Shown piece after piece: positions 1 through 10,625 of a DNA stretch of 64,000 nt. The stretch lies in contig JALMLS010000577.1 of assembly GCA_038496445.1 (NCBI GenBank), positions 124,001 to 188,000 of the forward strand. The letters are read 5' to 3'. The stretch's first letter is position 1; every line of letters begins with the position of its first letter. The position numbers were made by a program, and so were the translations under genes. The notes under the pieces were generated by a model. That model was not told the DNA's origin, did no database searches, and saw only the letters and a list, made by a program, of their open reading frames with translations. Source of the stretch: Trichosphaerium sp. ATCC 40318 (taxonomy: Eukaryota; Discosea; Flabellinia; Trichosidae).

Positions 1-1492
1 TCTCCGCCAAAGTACATGATATACTTGTCTTCCATAAGACAACTACAAGCGCCCCTACGCGGCGTAGGCGCAGGCCCTGAGGTTGTGAGACAGCTCCACT
101 GGCGTTTGTCTAAATCCAGACCGTCAAAATCCACAATGGACACGTACATACAAGTAGTTCAAAGTAACGTACAAAAGTCAAAAGTGTAAAGTGCATTTGC
201 GTGTTGTTCTGCAGTGCCGCCCAATAAATACAATTTTTTTTGCTGGGAAAAAAGTGAATAAGGGCAATTTGGTCGATGACTTAGAGATAACAATGCGAAC
301 TGTACCCAAACTAGTGATGTGTGATAATGGTTTGGTGGTGGCCAGGCACTGTTTGCTTCATCAGGGGGCACCTCAGTCCACGTTCTTGTCGTCTAAGAAA
401 GCTTGGTGTCAGTGAAAAAAAAAAAAAAAAGAATAATCCTTCATCTAAATTGTTTGCACGTCGCCACGCACCAAATGAAATTCCCAAAAGTCATTTAACA
501 ATCCGTTCGCCCCTTTGCCGCCTTGTATGTACATTGATTCGCCATAAACTACAGCAGTGTGACCCCACCTAATTTGTTTGTTAGTCAGTGGGTAGGTAAG
601 GTATGTATGTTCTTATTGAATACATATCAAATAATAAACAGTTAAAAAAAAACCCGTGCCGCGTGGCAGTCACGCAAAAAAATATGCTACAACACAAAAC
701 AATATCTAGCTGCGTAATTGAACTGGTAATCACGTACCGTGGTTCAGGTGATGCACTTTGAACTGGATATTTTACTTTTCTCCACTGTTCAACCTCTACG
801 CTTTGTGAGCATGCTGCAGGTTGAATGGAGGTTGCTATAACGCACTAATGTCGAATTCCAACATGTCACCAAGTGGCCCTTCCTTGCCCAAACCGCCAAA
901 AACCCACATAGAATGCTACGTGAATAAGTATTTTACAATCGTTGGTGCGTCGCGTAGCCAGCATTATCAAAAAAAAAAAAAAGAAAAAGAGAATACTCAC
1001 CTTAAATACAATGGCTGTGTGAGAGTGACGAGCACTTGGTTGCATAGTTGCTCGTGGAGAATTATTTCTATGTACGAGCTGGGAGCGCGCTGTGGTGGCG
1101 TCAATTCGCTCAATATGCGTAGTGCAAGTACGTACCATTGTTCGCTTGCTGCTCACGGGTTTGATTTTTGATGAACCACTGTTGCGAAGCTAAAAACACT
1201 TAGAGTGGCGGCAAAAAACGACGTGAGCGCCACATATGGTAAAAGGAGGATAATTTAAGAAGAAAATAGTTAATTGGTACCAAATCGAAACAAGTGCAAA
1301 TCGTCTAGGTCCTTGCCGTCACATTGACCTGCATAACGTCAAACACGCAAACTAGAAAGAAATGCCAAATAAGATGACCAACTAACCTCCAAACACGTAT
1401 AGGGCACTAGACTTATACACGGCTGCAGAATGGAGTTGCCGCTTTTGGGGCGCTGCATCGCCATTTATTTTGAGCCACTGACCGTCGAACAT
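1..1492 (-). CDS. Kelch-repeat protein, 3' end outside window
   Basis: Beta-propeller protein built of Kelch repeats, probably a protein-interaction scaffold; its partner cannot be told from this sequence. The start ATG is at 1492-1490 (MFDGQWLKI). After removing introns, successive blades read LHSAAVYKSSALYVFGG, then CDGKDLDDLHLFRF, ASQQWFIKNQT, ARHSHTAIVF, MWVFGGLGKEG...GDMLEFDI, TRTWTEV, HYHTSLVW, KKLYLLGG, and DKYIMYFGG at the window edge. These are the paired glycine, RxxHS-like and tryptophan positions of Kelch blades. Clear introns include 243-305 and 110-172, both with GTAC donors. At least four blades are visible and the gene runs off the left end. The fold is secure; exact joins in the first 600 nt of the gene are less so. 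A RING or BTB domain could lie beyond the window. Confidence 0.82.
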
Positions 1493-1808
1493 TGACGTCA
1501 AATATTCATTGCATTCTTACTTGAACAGCTCTCCGTGTAATGTAGTGACAATCAAACGCACTGCGTCGCTTAGGGGCTCACTTAACAAACTGCCTTTTTT
1601 TTTTTGCTTTTTTTTATTTGCAATATCAACTAGTTTTACATTTCTTATTGTGTAACATGTCATCTCATCATTTTTTTTGAAATGTGATGTTACGTGGTAG
1701 AGTTTTTGGTGAGGCCCTCAGCGGAGGCCACGTTAAACAAAAATTTATCCATGTGTGGCGGCAATTTTCTTGATTGTCTAAAAAATGATTCGTATTAGAA
1801 ATCAAAAC
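1493..1808. other. Intergenic, Kelch promoter side and DENND10 3' flank
   Basis: About 316 bp between the start of the Kelch gene and the stop of DENND10. It contains long T runs near 1587-1615 and 1670-1680. I see no conserved reading frame. It presumably carries the DENND10 terminator and the Kelch promoter. Confidence 0.5.
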
Positions 1809-3245
1809 TTAGTGAATACTGCAGACGCACAGGTTTGCAAGCGTTACGTTCATGTTGCCATCTTCATCTTCCACTTTAAGCTTCTCCAGTCCCTAGCAGT
1901 TGTTACGGTGGGCTAGCGCCAAACAGAGCTGTGCGTGCATACCTTGAGAACATTTCTGGTGCGAATCGCCAAATCCTACGTCACAACTTAATCTCTGACA
2001 AAAAGAAACAAGTGTGTCGCACCTTTATTATGCTTTGGTCATCAGTTTGGTCATTTTCTGCCGAAGACACGAGCCAAGTTGTGAGTTCTTGGTGAAACTT
2101 ACCGAGCATAAAATCAGGTTGCGCATGTGATGCTACAGTCACTGATTGAGCTGGCACATCAACGAGTACGTCATAGAGTGCTTCTTGAGGTTTGATTCTA
2201 GGGTCTGTGAACTAAGTTAAATTATTAGGTTGAGGAAGCTAAGGGCGTATTTAGCACGTGCTCCTGCTACATAAAATGCCTCTTCCTGCAAGTCATTAAT
2301 TTCAGCGGCTGAGACATTGACGAATGGCCGTAATTGATTCCAATCCTGCCTATGCCACACTAATAAAGGGATGGTTCTATGCACAAACTAAATAAGTACA
2401 GAGATGACAGGGCGGTGTTTTTAAAGTAAATAACCACAAACCAACCTGACAACGGTGAGCAGTTCTTTAATGTCGTCCGATACAACAACAATTCTCTTCT
2501 TTGTGAGAAATGCTGTCCATATCAAAATAATCTCCTCTTCGAATATTTTTATCAAATCTACGCGATTGTTAGGTGTGATAGGCCCAAGTGAGCATCGGCA
2601 GGTACCTTTTATTGATGATTTCAGGTAGGATTGTGTCGCGTCAAAATCTTTTGCATCAAATGTACGCCCATTTGCTATCAATCGACCAGTGCTTAATACG
2701 GCCAGGTAACTTTGGGATTAACCATTAGTTTTTTTTGTATAATCACAAAATCAAAATGAAGCTTGTGGTATGTGTAGTGACTTGAAAGTAAATACTTGCC
2801 TTTCAAGAAACTTGACTGGAGACAGGGTTTCGCCATACACGATGGCCAACTCTCTTGACAAAGCCTCGTACTTTTCCGGTTCGAAGCCCTGTGTCAACTG
2901 TTATTTACCGTCATTTGTATTAGTTGTCGTAGTGTACCGTTGCGTACAAGCAAATGGCAAATTTTGTAACCATCTGCGTTGGAGAGCTTGGTATTTCATG
3001 CACCCATATGTATAACCACTTTTCCTTGTATTTAGAGTATGAGAATTGTATTTTGGTTTCGTCCTCAGTTAGCATTGAGTTTTTTTTGACAAGTGACTCC
3101 AATACATTCCCTTCTGGCGCTAGTATTGGGTACGTCCTAATGGACACTTAAATTGATGTTTTCAAAGCGTTTTGTCGCACCATGAAACCATAACGTCACC
3201 GTTGACATCCTTTTCAACAATAGCTGCGTGCTTTAAACCGTTCAT
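1809..3245 (-). CDS. DENND10: DENN domain-containing protein 10 (FAM45 family)
   Basis: DENN-family protein; animal DENND10 is linked to Rab27 and late endosome/exosome traffic. The ATG is at 3245 and the spliced product is close to the family's usual 350 residues. Successive exons match along the whole family: N-terminal EKDVNGDVMVSW, then YSKYKEKWLYIWVHEIP, FEPEKYEALSRELA, KDFDATQSYLKSSIK, LTKKRIVVVSDDIKEL, VWHRQDWNQLRPFVNVSA, EEAFYVAGA, GKFHQELTTWLVSSAEN and a C-terminal LAIRTRNVLK. The stop TAA lies at 1809-1811. The first intron (about 44 nt) removes an in-frame stop between VSW and TYPILAPEG, which supports the splice model. Neighbours are unrelated. The assignment is strong; individual intron borders are inferred. 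Confidence 0.9.
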
Positions 3246-3456
3246 GGTTGTTTGACACGCTCTGACTTATTCTCGGGGGCATATAAGCCAACCACGTTTC
3301 AGAATAAATTACATCAGCACTGGAACATTGGCCTCTTTAAAATTACATTATTTTACTCTATATATACATGGCGGGAGAATGGTTTGACAGGACGAACAAA
3401 CGTCACATGTCATTATTTTAACAGCGCTCATTTTTTCGGTAGTTAGAATTAGGACA

Positions 3457-4720
3457 CTACCATCGACCTCTTCTGCCTCTACTGCTTCCTCTGTAAAACC
3501 CTCTGCCTCTACCTCTACGATTGTTATACCGAGGAGATGAACTCCTATCGAAGCTACCACGCCTCGACCTTGAATAAAGAATGAATGCGTTGAACAGAAG
3601 TGGTTGTTGCGTGGTTTTTTGTTGAATTTCAAATTGAAAAAGTAAAAAGAGCCCTTGTGTCTGGTGATTTGCTTCAGTATACCTGTAGTCTGTGTAGCCT
3701 CTGCCCCTACCTCTACTCCTGCCACGGCCACGGCCACGATCATAGTCGTATGTAGAAGAGGATGAATAACTGCTGCTGTACGACTGATCTTGAAAGTTTG
3801 TTGTGCTGCTTGTCCTGTTGTATTTATTGCTGCTACTATAAGGGCTGGTTTTCGAATATGGCGAGCTATCATGGTACTCACGACTGCTGTGGCTTTGACT
3901 GGAATATCCTGACGACGTGCGGCCTATAAGGTACTGTAAGATAGCTGCACACTTACGAATAGGTAAGTATATGGACATGCCATTATCGCTGTCGTTGGAG
4001 TACTGGCTGTAAGACCTCTTGCGCGGATTGTATGATGACGAGTGCGCGTGAACACTTTTATCAGGTGCACTGCTTCTATCATCATTGTACGTGCTCTTGC
4101 TCTTTGTATCTCGCTGCCTGGGAGATGGAGATCGCTTCCTCTCGTATTTACGATCGTCGTCCTGCCTTGGAGGCTTTGCACTGTATTGTGGTAATTGCTT
4201 AGCGACTGCGACAGACGGTTCAGGAGGCAATATCTGTGAAACTGCTTGTTGTTGCTGTAATTGCTGCTGCTGTTGTGCTTGCTGCTCCAATTTACGACGC
4301 TCCTTGGCTTCATTTTCCTGTTGTATGACTACTTTCAATCCGCTAATGTATGCACCCCATGAGCATGTGGGAACAAAATAGCCACGTGTGGTATTCGTAC
4401 CTCCAAGAAGCGGTTTTCTCTTCCTTCAATGTCTCCATCTTTCTGTTGAGGTCTGTGATGCGCTGTTTTACGGCGGCCAGAGCGGCTAACAAATAAGAAA
4501 CTGTTCAACAAAAAAAACAGCGGCCTTACGCACCTCTTATTTCGCGTTCCTGCCTATCTCTTGCCTCACGTCGCTCTTGTTTGCGTAGTAGCTTTTGTGC
4601 TTGTTTTTTTTCTTTTTGTCTTTCCTGTTGCGCCGTACGTAATTTTTCTTCTGCTTTGATGGCCTCCATCTTCAAATTTATGATTTTTTGGCGTACAGCC
4701 TCTTTTTTGTCTATATCCAT
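3457..4720 (-). CDS. Coiled-coil, Q-rich, RS/RGG-rich nuclear protein
   Basis: I do not recognise the family. The ATG is at 4720. Residues 1-65 are a highly charged coiled coil (KAEEKL, ERQKEKKQAQKLLRKQERREAR). A second helical exon follows (VKQRITDLNRKMETLKEE). Then comes a glutamine tract, a KRKRSPSPRQRD-like serine/arginine segment, a long Ser/Tyr-rich low-complexity stretch, and an arginine-glycine tail ending in RGRGRGFYRGSSRGRRGRW at the stop (3457). Introns near 4490-4530, 4340-4400, 3900-3960 and 3570-3690 have GT/AG ends. RS and RGG composition is typical of mRNA splicing or export factors (Pinin- or periphilin-like), so an RNA-binding nuclear role is inferred from composition only. 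Confidence 0.65.
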
Positions 4721-4883
4721 TCTTGTGCGTGGTTTTGTGCCAAATGTAAACCGTGGAGGTTGTGGATATTGTTACAACCGCATTGTGAATTTATAAAAAA
4801 AGAGAATTAAGTTCCCCACTTAACCACTTTACAAAAGCGGCAGCAACGACTGCACACGATAGGTGTTCGCGTTCGGAACTATA
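4721..4883. promoter_or_regulatory. Shared divergent promoter, RS/RGG gene and PIGQ
   Basis: A 163-bp spacer between two start codons pointing in opposite directions. It must hold both 5' UTRs and core promoters. It includes a poly-A stretch near 4795. I see no specific factor site. Confidence 0.5.
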
Positions 4884-6346
4884 ATGGAAGCTACTGCGCG
4901 TCGTCACGTTGTGTATTGGCCAAAAGATGTATTACCGCTTGTAAGCGATGCATACGTTACAGGTAGTGTGGTACCTGATCCTGAAAAGCGTGTAAACGTG
5001 GTTTCTGTACACGGCCTTCAAATTGATCGTAACGGTGACACATCGACAAATGTCATTGGTAGATTACACCAAGAGGTACCGAAGGCAGATCTTTTACATC
5101 TAATAGAAACAGCACAGAGCCGACGTTGAGCACGACCCAGACTTGCTTTTGTTTGTGTGGGACGCATCTACCAACCGCCCTGCACTTGTATCAAGCACCG
5201 ACACGTTGTTTGTAATGCAACCGCCCGCGAAAACGTGTCATGCAGACGCCGCTATTTCAGAAAACATTGCACGTGCAGAATCCATACCACCTGCACGTGA
5301 ACTTCATACATCAAACGAAGACATGTTCTATTTGAATCAATACAGCACATGGGCGCCTTTTACCGTGTCTGTATTAAAGAGTAATTTTACCACAAGGCGT
5401 GCTGCATTACAGATAGCACTGGATCAAATGTTTGGTGCTTTGTTAGGATTGTTCACTTTGTACAACATAGCATGGCTTGCACATGAAATAACTATTTGGG
5501 TGCCTATTATAAGACAAGCTTTGCTCAATGATTGGATAACATGGTTGTTGACTGGCCAACCTGCTGGCTTGAAATTAAATACCAACCTGGGCACATTTGT
5601 TGGTAAAATCTTACTTGGTTATGTTGGGCTATGGCATGGCGTTGTACAAATTATGCTTGATCAATCTGTTGTGTTATTATATATTGTGGCTATTGTTGGT
5701 ATTGTATTTGGTTGTTCAGTTATGTTTGTTGCTATTGTGGACCTGATATCATTGCTCACATTTGATTTGTACTGGATTGCCAAGATTATGTGTTTTAGGT
5801 ACAATCCATGGGTTACAGTTGGATGGCTAATATTTGGTAGGGTGCTTGGCCTGTTTACTGCCATTTTAAGATCCATGTTCAGATTATTTAATGGTAAGAA
5901 AGCCAATATTCTTAAGGGCAGAATTGATACTGAGCATTATTACTTGGACCAATTATTGCTTGGTACTCTTATTTTTACAGTGGTATCATTTTTAATACCT
6001 ACAAGTAAGTATATAATACAACTCTGTAAGTTGAAACTTTGTAGTGTTGTTATATTGCTCTTTATTCTTGGTGCTTTATATTATAATACAGGTTATTAAA
6101 GTGTGTTTGATGTTACCTTGCTTATTATTCTGTACCAGGTACCTTGCCTTCATATTTATAAATAATAACAATGCTAGGTTGATCAACTCAAACCAGACAA
6201 CTAAATTTAAATCAAAGATATCCCAAATTGCCCACAATGGACAAGTCAGTTACATAGTTAAAGATGTTCAAATTAGTTTTAATTTTGGAATTGGCCAATT
6301 TTGGAGTAAAATTAAAGGTTTATTGCAAAAAACAATGATAATGTAA
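4884..6346 (+). CDS. PIGQ: GPI-GlcNAc transferase subunit PIGQ/Gpi1
   Basis: Subunit of the ER complex that transfers GlcNAc to phosphatidylinositol, the first step of GPI anchor synthesis. The ATG is at 4884 (MEATARRHVVYWPKD). A 37-nt intron at 5076-5112 joins RLHQE to HRADVEHDPDLLLFVWD. The family core follows: LKSNFTTRRAALQIALDQ, then hydrophobic helices (ALLGLFTLYNIAWL; VVLLYIVAIVGIVFGCS), FDLYWIAKIM and DQLLLGTLIFTVVSFLIPT. An intron at 6005-6044 leads to further membrane segments. The tail after about 6130 is AT-rich and poorly conserved, so the stop near 6346 is uncertain. The 3' two thirds of the gene lies inside a nearly CpG-free block shared with adjacent transposon remains, unlike its CpG-rich 5' end. 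Confidence 0.85.
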
Positions 6347-6821
6347 TAATGTAATAAAGTCTTTTTCTCAATTTATAGCTAAAAGTATTTAAAGTTTTGG
6401 CTTTATGTATAGTATTAATTTACATGTTGTTTCCACCTCTACAAATATGCATCCATAATATTCATCATTACCTTCAAATCCTTTACCACTGGAAAATTAA
6501 CCAATTATTAGATTTTTACAGTAAATGTGCTGTTTGTGAAGCTCATTTGCACACAAATGAAGATAACCTCTCAATTAAACATATTTTAAAAATCCAAAAC
6601 TGTACACTGCAAAACTTTTCAAAATAGGTATTTTAGGGGAATTTAAGGATATTATGGAACAATAAATGTATGTGTTGTATTTGCAAAATGCATGCCTTAA
6701 ACATGCAATTTATGTTTTAGCCTGAACTGGCCTTATAGTAGTTAGATTTGTATCAACAGTTCTTTTCCAAATCATCAATTGCTCAAAAAAACAACTAACT
6801 CTTGTTTTAGGTGTGCAAAAG
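6347..6821. other. AT-rich CpG-free intergenic stretch
   Basis: About 475 bp downstream of PIGQ without a single CG dinucleotide. A 76-codon open frame (6397-6627, hydrophobic start, one CxxC-like CAVCEAH) is present. In such AT-rich DNA it could be chance, an unrecognised 3' extension of PIGQ, or a decayed transposon fragment. Confidence 0.4.
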
Positions 6822-7420
6822 TATATTCAGACAGCATGTGAATTGCATGTTTTAGGCACATTTTGGGCATGTTTATTTTTCATGTTTTGGGCATGTTTTA
6901 AGCACACATATTGCATGTTTTGGGCATGCATAAAACACCACTTTATAGAGGGAAAGAAAATAATGATTTATTATGATACATACACATGATGATTACAAAG
7001 AGGTTTGGTACAATATTACAAACTTTATATCAAACAACTTCATGTTTTTGCTATTTTACCACCAATTCTGCCTTATTGTAAATACTTAAGCAAGAACTTA
7101 CCTAATTAGGCAACAAATCTCAAATCCAATAATTGTTTTTAAAAAGGGGTTTAATGGAGTTATTGAGCAATAATATCCTTAAACTACCTAAATATCTATT
7201 TTTTATCGTTTTTGCCTTAAAAAAAGGCACTGAACCCCAAACCACTATGAAACCACCTAATAGTGGGCCATACTTTGTTTTTTAAAGGATTTGTATTAAT
7301 AGACCTGAGTTATTCATGGAAAATAGAAAAATCAAGAAATTGTTGGTTTTTGGGTATTTTTAGATTTTTTCACCTACTTTTAAAGTGCTTACTTGGGTGA
7401 AAATACATGTTTTATTGTCA
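6822..7420 (+). repeat. Decayed copy of the hAT-type TIR element
   Basis: This segment aligns colinearly with the intact element at 9754-10625. Both contain the same long stretches: the CTTAAGCAAGAACTTACC block, the TTTAATGGAGTTATTGAG block, the AAACCACTATGAAACCA block and the GAAAATACATGTTTTA end. Where the intact copy has CpG this one has TpG or CpA: ACGCGAATCGCACG there, ATGTGAATTGCATG here. The subterminal GCACGTTTTGGG units appear as GCATGTTTTGGG. Its left terminus (near 6822) is too eroded to show a TIR. Confidence 0.8.
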
Positions 7421-7429
7421 GGAAAATGT

Positions 7430-7560
7430 TTGCAAAGTTCCAAAATGCTTTGTATCTGGCAATGCAGCCAATATAAAAAAAGCCAATGACTTTTTTTGTG
7501 AATGATGTGCCAAGGCCAACAAAGGGTTAAGACCTACTTTGTTGACTATTTTGGAAGTCT
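7430..7560 (+). pseudogene. Remnant of a hAT transposase
   Basis: The plus strand near 7431-7500 translates as VCKVPKCFVSGNAANIKKAN. This closely resembles the better copy on the minus strand near 11.7 kb (VCYVADNAANIKKACRLL), which carries the hAT DNAAN motif. Here the catalytic aspartate position reads G and a stop follows within about ten codons. No CpG is present. It is a dead fragment in opposite orientation to the 11-12 kb copy. Confidence 0.5.
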
Positions 7561-7856
7561 TAAAGCATTATATTGCCAATACATGCATTGGAGCTTGTTA
7601 TTGGCTATTATTTTAAGCTTGTTTCTGTGGCCAATAGCCAATACTGAAATTGGGATTTTGACCATACTAACCCCATATAAAACCTGTACTTTTGACTCAT
7701 ATCTAACACATACTTTTGACCTGTGAAACATGTGCCATTTTCAAAGCCATTGTTGTTAGATCTAATGGTGTCAGTGTCTGTTGAGTTAATACAAATTATT
7801 GCTTCAAGTCCACATTGTTGCTGTAGATGCAATGGTTGTCTTACTTATAACACTAT

Positions 7857-8030
7857 GGTAATGGATTTATTGAGCCATAATATCCTTTTCTTACCCTAAA
7901 TACCTATTTTCTATTGTTTTTGCCTAAAAAAGGTACATTGAACCCCAAACCATGAAACCATGCATTGTACCTAATAGTGGGCCATACTTCATTTTTTAAA
8001 AGATTGATCAATATGTACAAAATGTTTCCT
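7857..8030 (+). repeat. Second decayed fragment of the TIR element
   Basis: About 170 bp matching the internal part of the 9754-10625 element: ATTGAGCCATAATATCC, ACCCCAAACCATGAAACCA, and CTAATAGTGGGCCATACTT. It too lacks CpG. Its right edge at about 8030 abuts the point where the Harbinger-like transposase is cut off, so this join truncates that gene. Confidence 0.75.
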
Positions 8031-8708
8031 AAACCGTCACATACTGTTAATGCATTCAAAAAATGCACGTGTTTATCACCATGATAAAGGCGTTGCTGTC
8101 CAGGATGTGCTCGGTTTTTAAAAAAAAGTAATTTGTGGCTTAATTAATAAAACGTTACATACCTGAAATGCGATGTACAATCAATGAGAGCTTTTGCACC
8201 ATCAAAAGTAGTTGGTACATTTCCCCATTTTTTGGGCCACTTTATGTAACAGAGCCATGCATACAGTATAAGAATAAGATGATACAGTTCTCGGCTTACA
8301 TACGCTTGAGACACCCCAAAATCTTTACCAGTTTTGGTTTGAAAGTAGTTGTGGCGTAGGTGGGACAATACAAGTGCCAAGCGAGCTCATGGTGATAAAG
8401 AATTGGCCATTATTGAGTTGAGTGTTTGCTTGTACTGTTACAAAAAACTCGAGGCTATTGAAGTGTAAACCAGTTGTGCGTATTAAAAGCCAATAATGCA
8501 CACTATTGATATCATCTGCCACCAACTGAAAGATCTCTTCAAACAAACCAGGATCAAGGCCAGAAACAAACCTAATATCTTTTGATGCTTGTTGTAGTCT
8601 TCTTTTTCCATGAAGTATTTTTCTTTTCGTGTATTTTGGTTTTCTGTTACATGGCTTCATTTTGTAGTTATAGCGTTCTATCTTTCTCCAACGTGTTGTC
8701 GCAACCAA
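8031..8708 (-). pseudogene. Harbinger/HARBI1-like DDE transposase, truncated
   Basis: Transposase of the PIF/Harbinger (DDE_4) type. From the start near 8708-8660 there is a basic N-terminus (KPCNRKPKYTKRK), a helix-turn-helix segment with TGKDFGVSQAYVSRELYHL, then TTFDGAKALIDCTSHFR, the region of the first catalytic Asp. An intron at about 8100-8162 leads to LYHGDKHVHFLNALTVCDGLG, the conserved HGDKHxHF...VCD part. The frame ends at about 8031 where the decayed TIR element begins, so the later catalytic Asp and Glu are missing. It diverges from a Myb-like gene 180 bp away, the usual two-gene Harbinger layout. Inactive. Confidence 0.7.
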
Positions 8709-8891
8709 TAACTGCTGTAAAGTAAAAATTTGGTGCTGGGTTTGTAGAATGCATTGTTATAGCTGTAAAATGTTGTTCAACAGCTCATCAGACATGTTGT
8801 TGTAAGATTGGCAAGCTTAACACATTAAGTGTGATTGAAAATAACATTTCAACTAACGACAGTGCATATAATACAGATTCTTGCTGTTATC

Positions 8892-9551
8892 ATGGCTTTA
8901 CAAATAAATTCAGAGCTTGAACTAAGGAGTTTTGAAGAATTCAACTCTGAAAAAGAACAACCAATTGTCCAATCACCTATTACAGAACCTCCAAGTGCTA
9001 AAAGATGGAAGATTTTTGATGTAGAGTTGGATTGTGCTTTGTTACATATTGCCAACAAACTTTACAGTTCCAAAAAGCTACTATATGGGCTAGGAGACAT
9101 TGTAGATGTGTTAGCAGCACAACAAAAAATCAGATTGACTACTCAACAAGTTAGTAATCGCTTGAACTCCATAGCTCAAACAAACAGTACATACCACCAT
9201 GGTAAAAACCCATGCAAAGATTCCACACTGTATGGCAGAATCCAAAACAAAAACGACCTCAGCAAAGAACAAAAGGCAGCTGCACTTCAAAGTTAAGGGA
9301 AGCTGACATGCTGGCAATTCAAAAACATGCCAAGGTCATGGAGTTGTGTAAAATGTTTATTGAAAAAAAATTTGAGGAACCTCTTGCTAGTATGTATCAA
9401 ATTGTGTGAATAATTTAAGCTTACGCATTTAGGCACCACAGAAAACGCTACAGTTGAGTCAGCCAATGCAAAAATTGCTAATGCCCGACATGACCATACC
9501 ACTGAAAGAGAACGCAGTTTTCGCAACGATGTGCCATTTTTTATCACCTGA
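8892..9551 (+). pseudogene. Myb/SANT-like accessory gene of Harbinger element, frameshifted
   Basis: ATG at 8892 (MALQINSELELRSFEEF). After about 40 residues there is a tryptophan-started helical segment (KRWKIFDVELDCALLHIANKLY ... TTQQVSNRLNSIAQ) resembling the Myb/SANT-like protein that accompanies Harbinger transposases. The first frame stops at 9294. The next segment (READMLAIQKHAKVMELC) is in another frame with no splice sites between, so a frameshift is likely. An intron at about 9392-9434 leads to a last exon ending at the TGA near 9551. It is divergently arranged with the truncated transposase. Family assignment is moderate. Confidence 0.5.
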
Positions 9552-9753
9552 GTGCCCTTACAATTTATAGCTTCAAGGTTGGCACGATAAATGCCATGAA
9601 TCAACAAATATTATCAATAAAATTCTGTGTCAAACTCTTTTACATTTTGAATAGTTTTTTTGTAAAGTATCTGGTGTAAAGTTGTTGAGTTTCCAGTTTT
9701 GCCACTCAAAAACGGTATTTTCATGTAATTACACAACTTTACTATCTGCAATT

Positions 9754-10625
9754 CAGTGGTGGAATCGGACAGAACGCGAATCGCACGTTTTGGGCACGTT
9801 TTGGGCACGTTTATTTTCCACGCAAAAGACACGTTTTGGACACGTTTTGGGCACGTTTTTTCCACGCAAAAGGCACGTTTCTCTTCCACATGCTGGCCAC
9901 AAATCGCACGTTTTGGACACGTTTGGGCACGTTTATTACCTACGTTTTGGGCACGTTTTAGGCACGTTTATTTTCCACGTTTTGGGCACGTTTTGGGCAC
10001 GCATATTTGCCACGCATATCACACGTTTTGGGCACATAAAAAACACCACTTTATAAAGGAAAAGAAATAACAGTTTATTACGATACATAACACATAACGA
10101 TTACAAAGAGGTTTGTACAATTATTACAAACTTTACATAAAACTATCCCCACATAAACGATACCCAGTTTATATCAACCAACTTCATGTTTTTGCCATTT
10201 TACCTGCTTTTTCGCCAATCCTGCCTTATTGTAAATACTTAAGCAAGAACTTACCTAATTAGGCAAAAATCTCAAATCCAATAATTGTCTTTAAAAGGGG
10301 TTTAATGGAGTTATTGAGCCATAATATCCTTAATCTACCCTAAATATCTATTTTCTATCGTTTTTTTAAAAGGGCACCGAACCCCAAACCACCACGAAAC
10401 CATGCTTCGTACCTAATAGTGGGCCATACTTCGTTTTTTAAAGGATTCATACTAGTAGACCTGAGTTATTCACGAAAAATAGGAAAATCAAGAAATTGTT
10501 GGTTTTTGGGTATTTTTAGATTTTTTCGCCTACTTTTAGAGCCATGCCGATACAAACCTAACTACTGCTTACTTGGGTGAAAATACATGTTTTAGGCACA
10601 CGTATTTTGTCCGATTCCACCACTG
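9754..10625. mobile_element. Non-autonomous hAT-type TIR element
   Basis: The left end is CAGTGGTGGAATCGGACA and the right end its exact inverse complement, TGTCCGATTCCACCACTG: perfect 18-bp terminal inverted repeats of the CAGTG type seen in hAT transposons. About 870 bp, with no transposase. Both ends carry subterminal GGCACGTTTT units, dense on the left (9785-10035). It is CpG-rich compared with the decayed copies. The 8-bp flanks (ctgcaatt and aacctcac) do not match, so no target-site duplication is visible; nested insertion or recombination could explain this. Confidence 0.8.
9785..10035. repeat. Subterminal array of GGCACGTTTT units
   Basis: Around fifteen imperfect copies of a 10-12 nt unit (GGCACGTTTTG, sometimes GACACGTTTTG), interspersed with TTTCCACGCAAAAG-like spacers. 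Spacing is irregular. Clustered short subterminal motifs of this sort are binding sites for hAT transposases such as Ac. The unit contains ACGT, so its CpG can be methylated. Confidence 0.75.

Noticed and set aside
3348-3881. 177-codon minus-strand frame rich in Ala/Val/Glu
   Set aside because: It is an alternative frame of the low-complexity RS/RGG exon and lacks its splice pattern.
4085-4381. Plus-strand frame rich in cysteine
   Set aside because: It is the antisense of the CAG/CTG-type glutamine tract of the minus-strand RS/RGG gene.
9785-10035. Short regularly recurring units that might suggest a CRISPR array
   Set aside because: Units are 10-12 nt, imperfect, irregularly spaced, not separated by unique spacers, lie inside TIRs, and the genome is eukaryotic.
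9682-10070. Overlapping plus-strand open frames of 104-124 codons with repeated FGHVLGTF
   Set aside because: They simply translate the ACGTTTTGGGC subterminal repeat of the transposon and have no other protein features.
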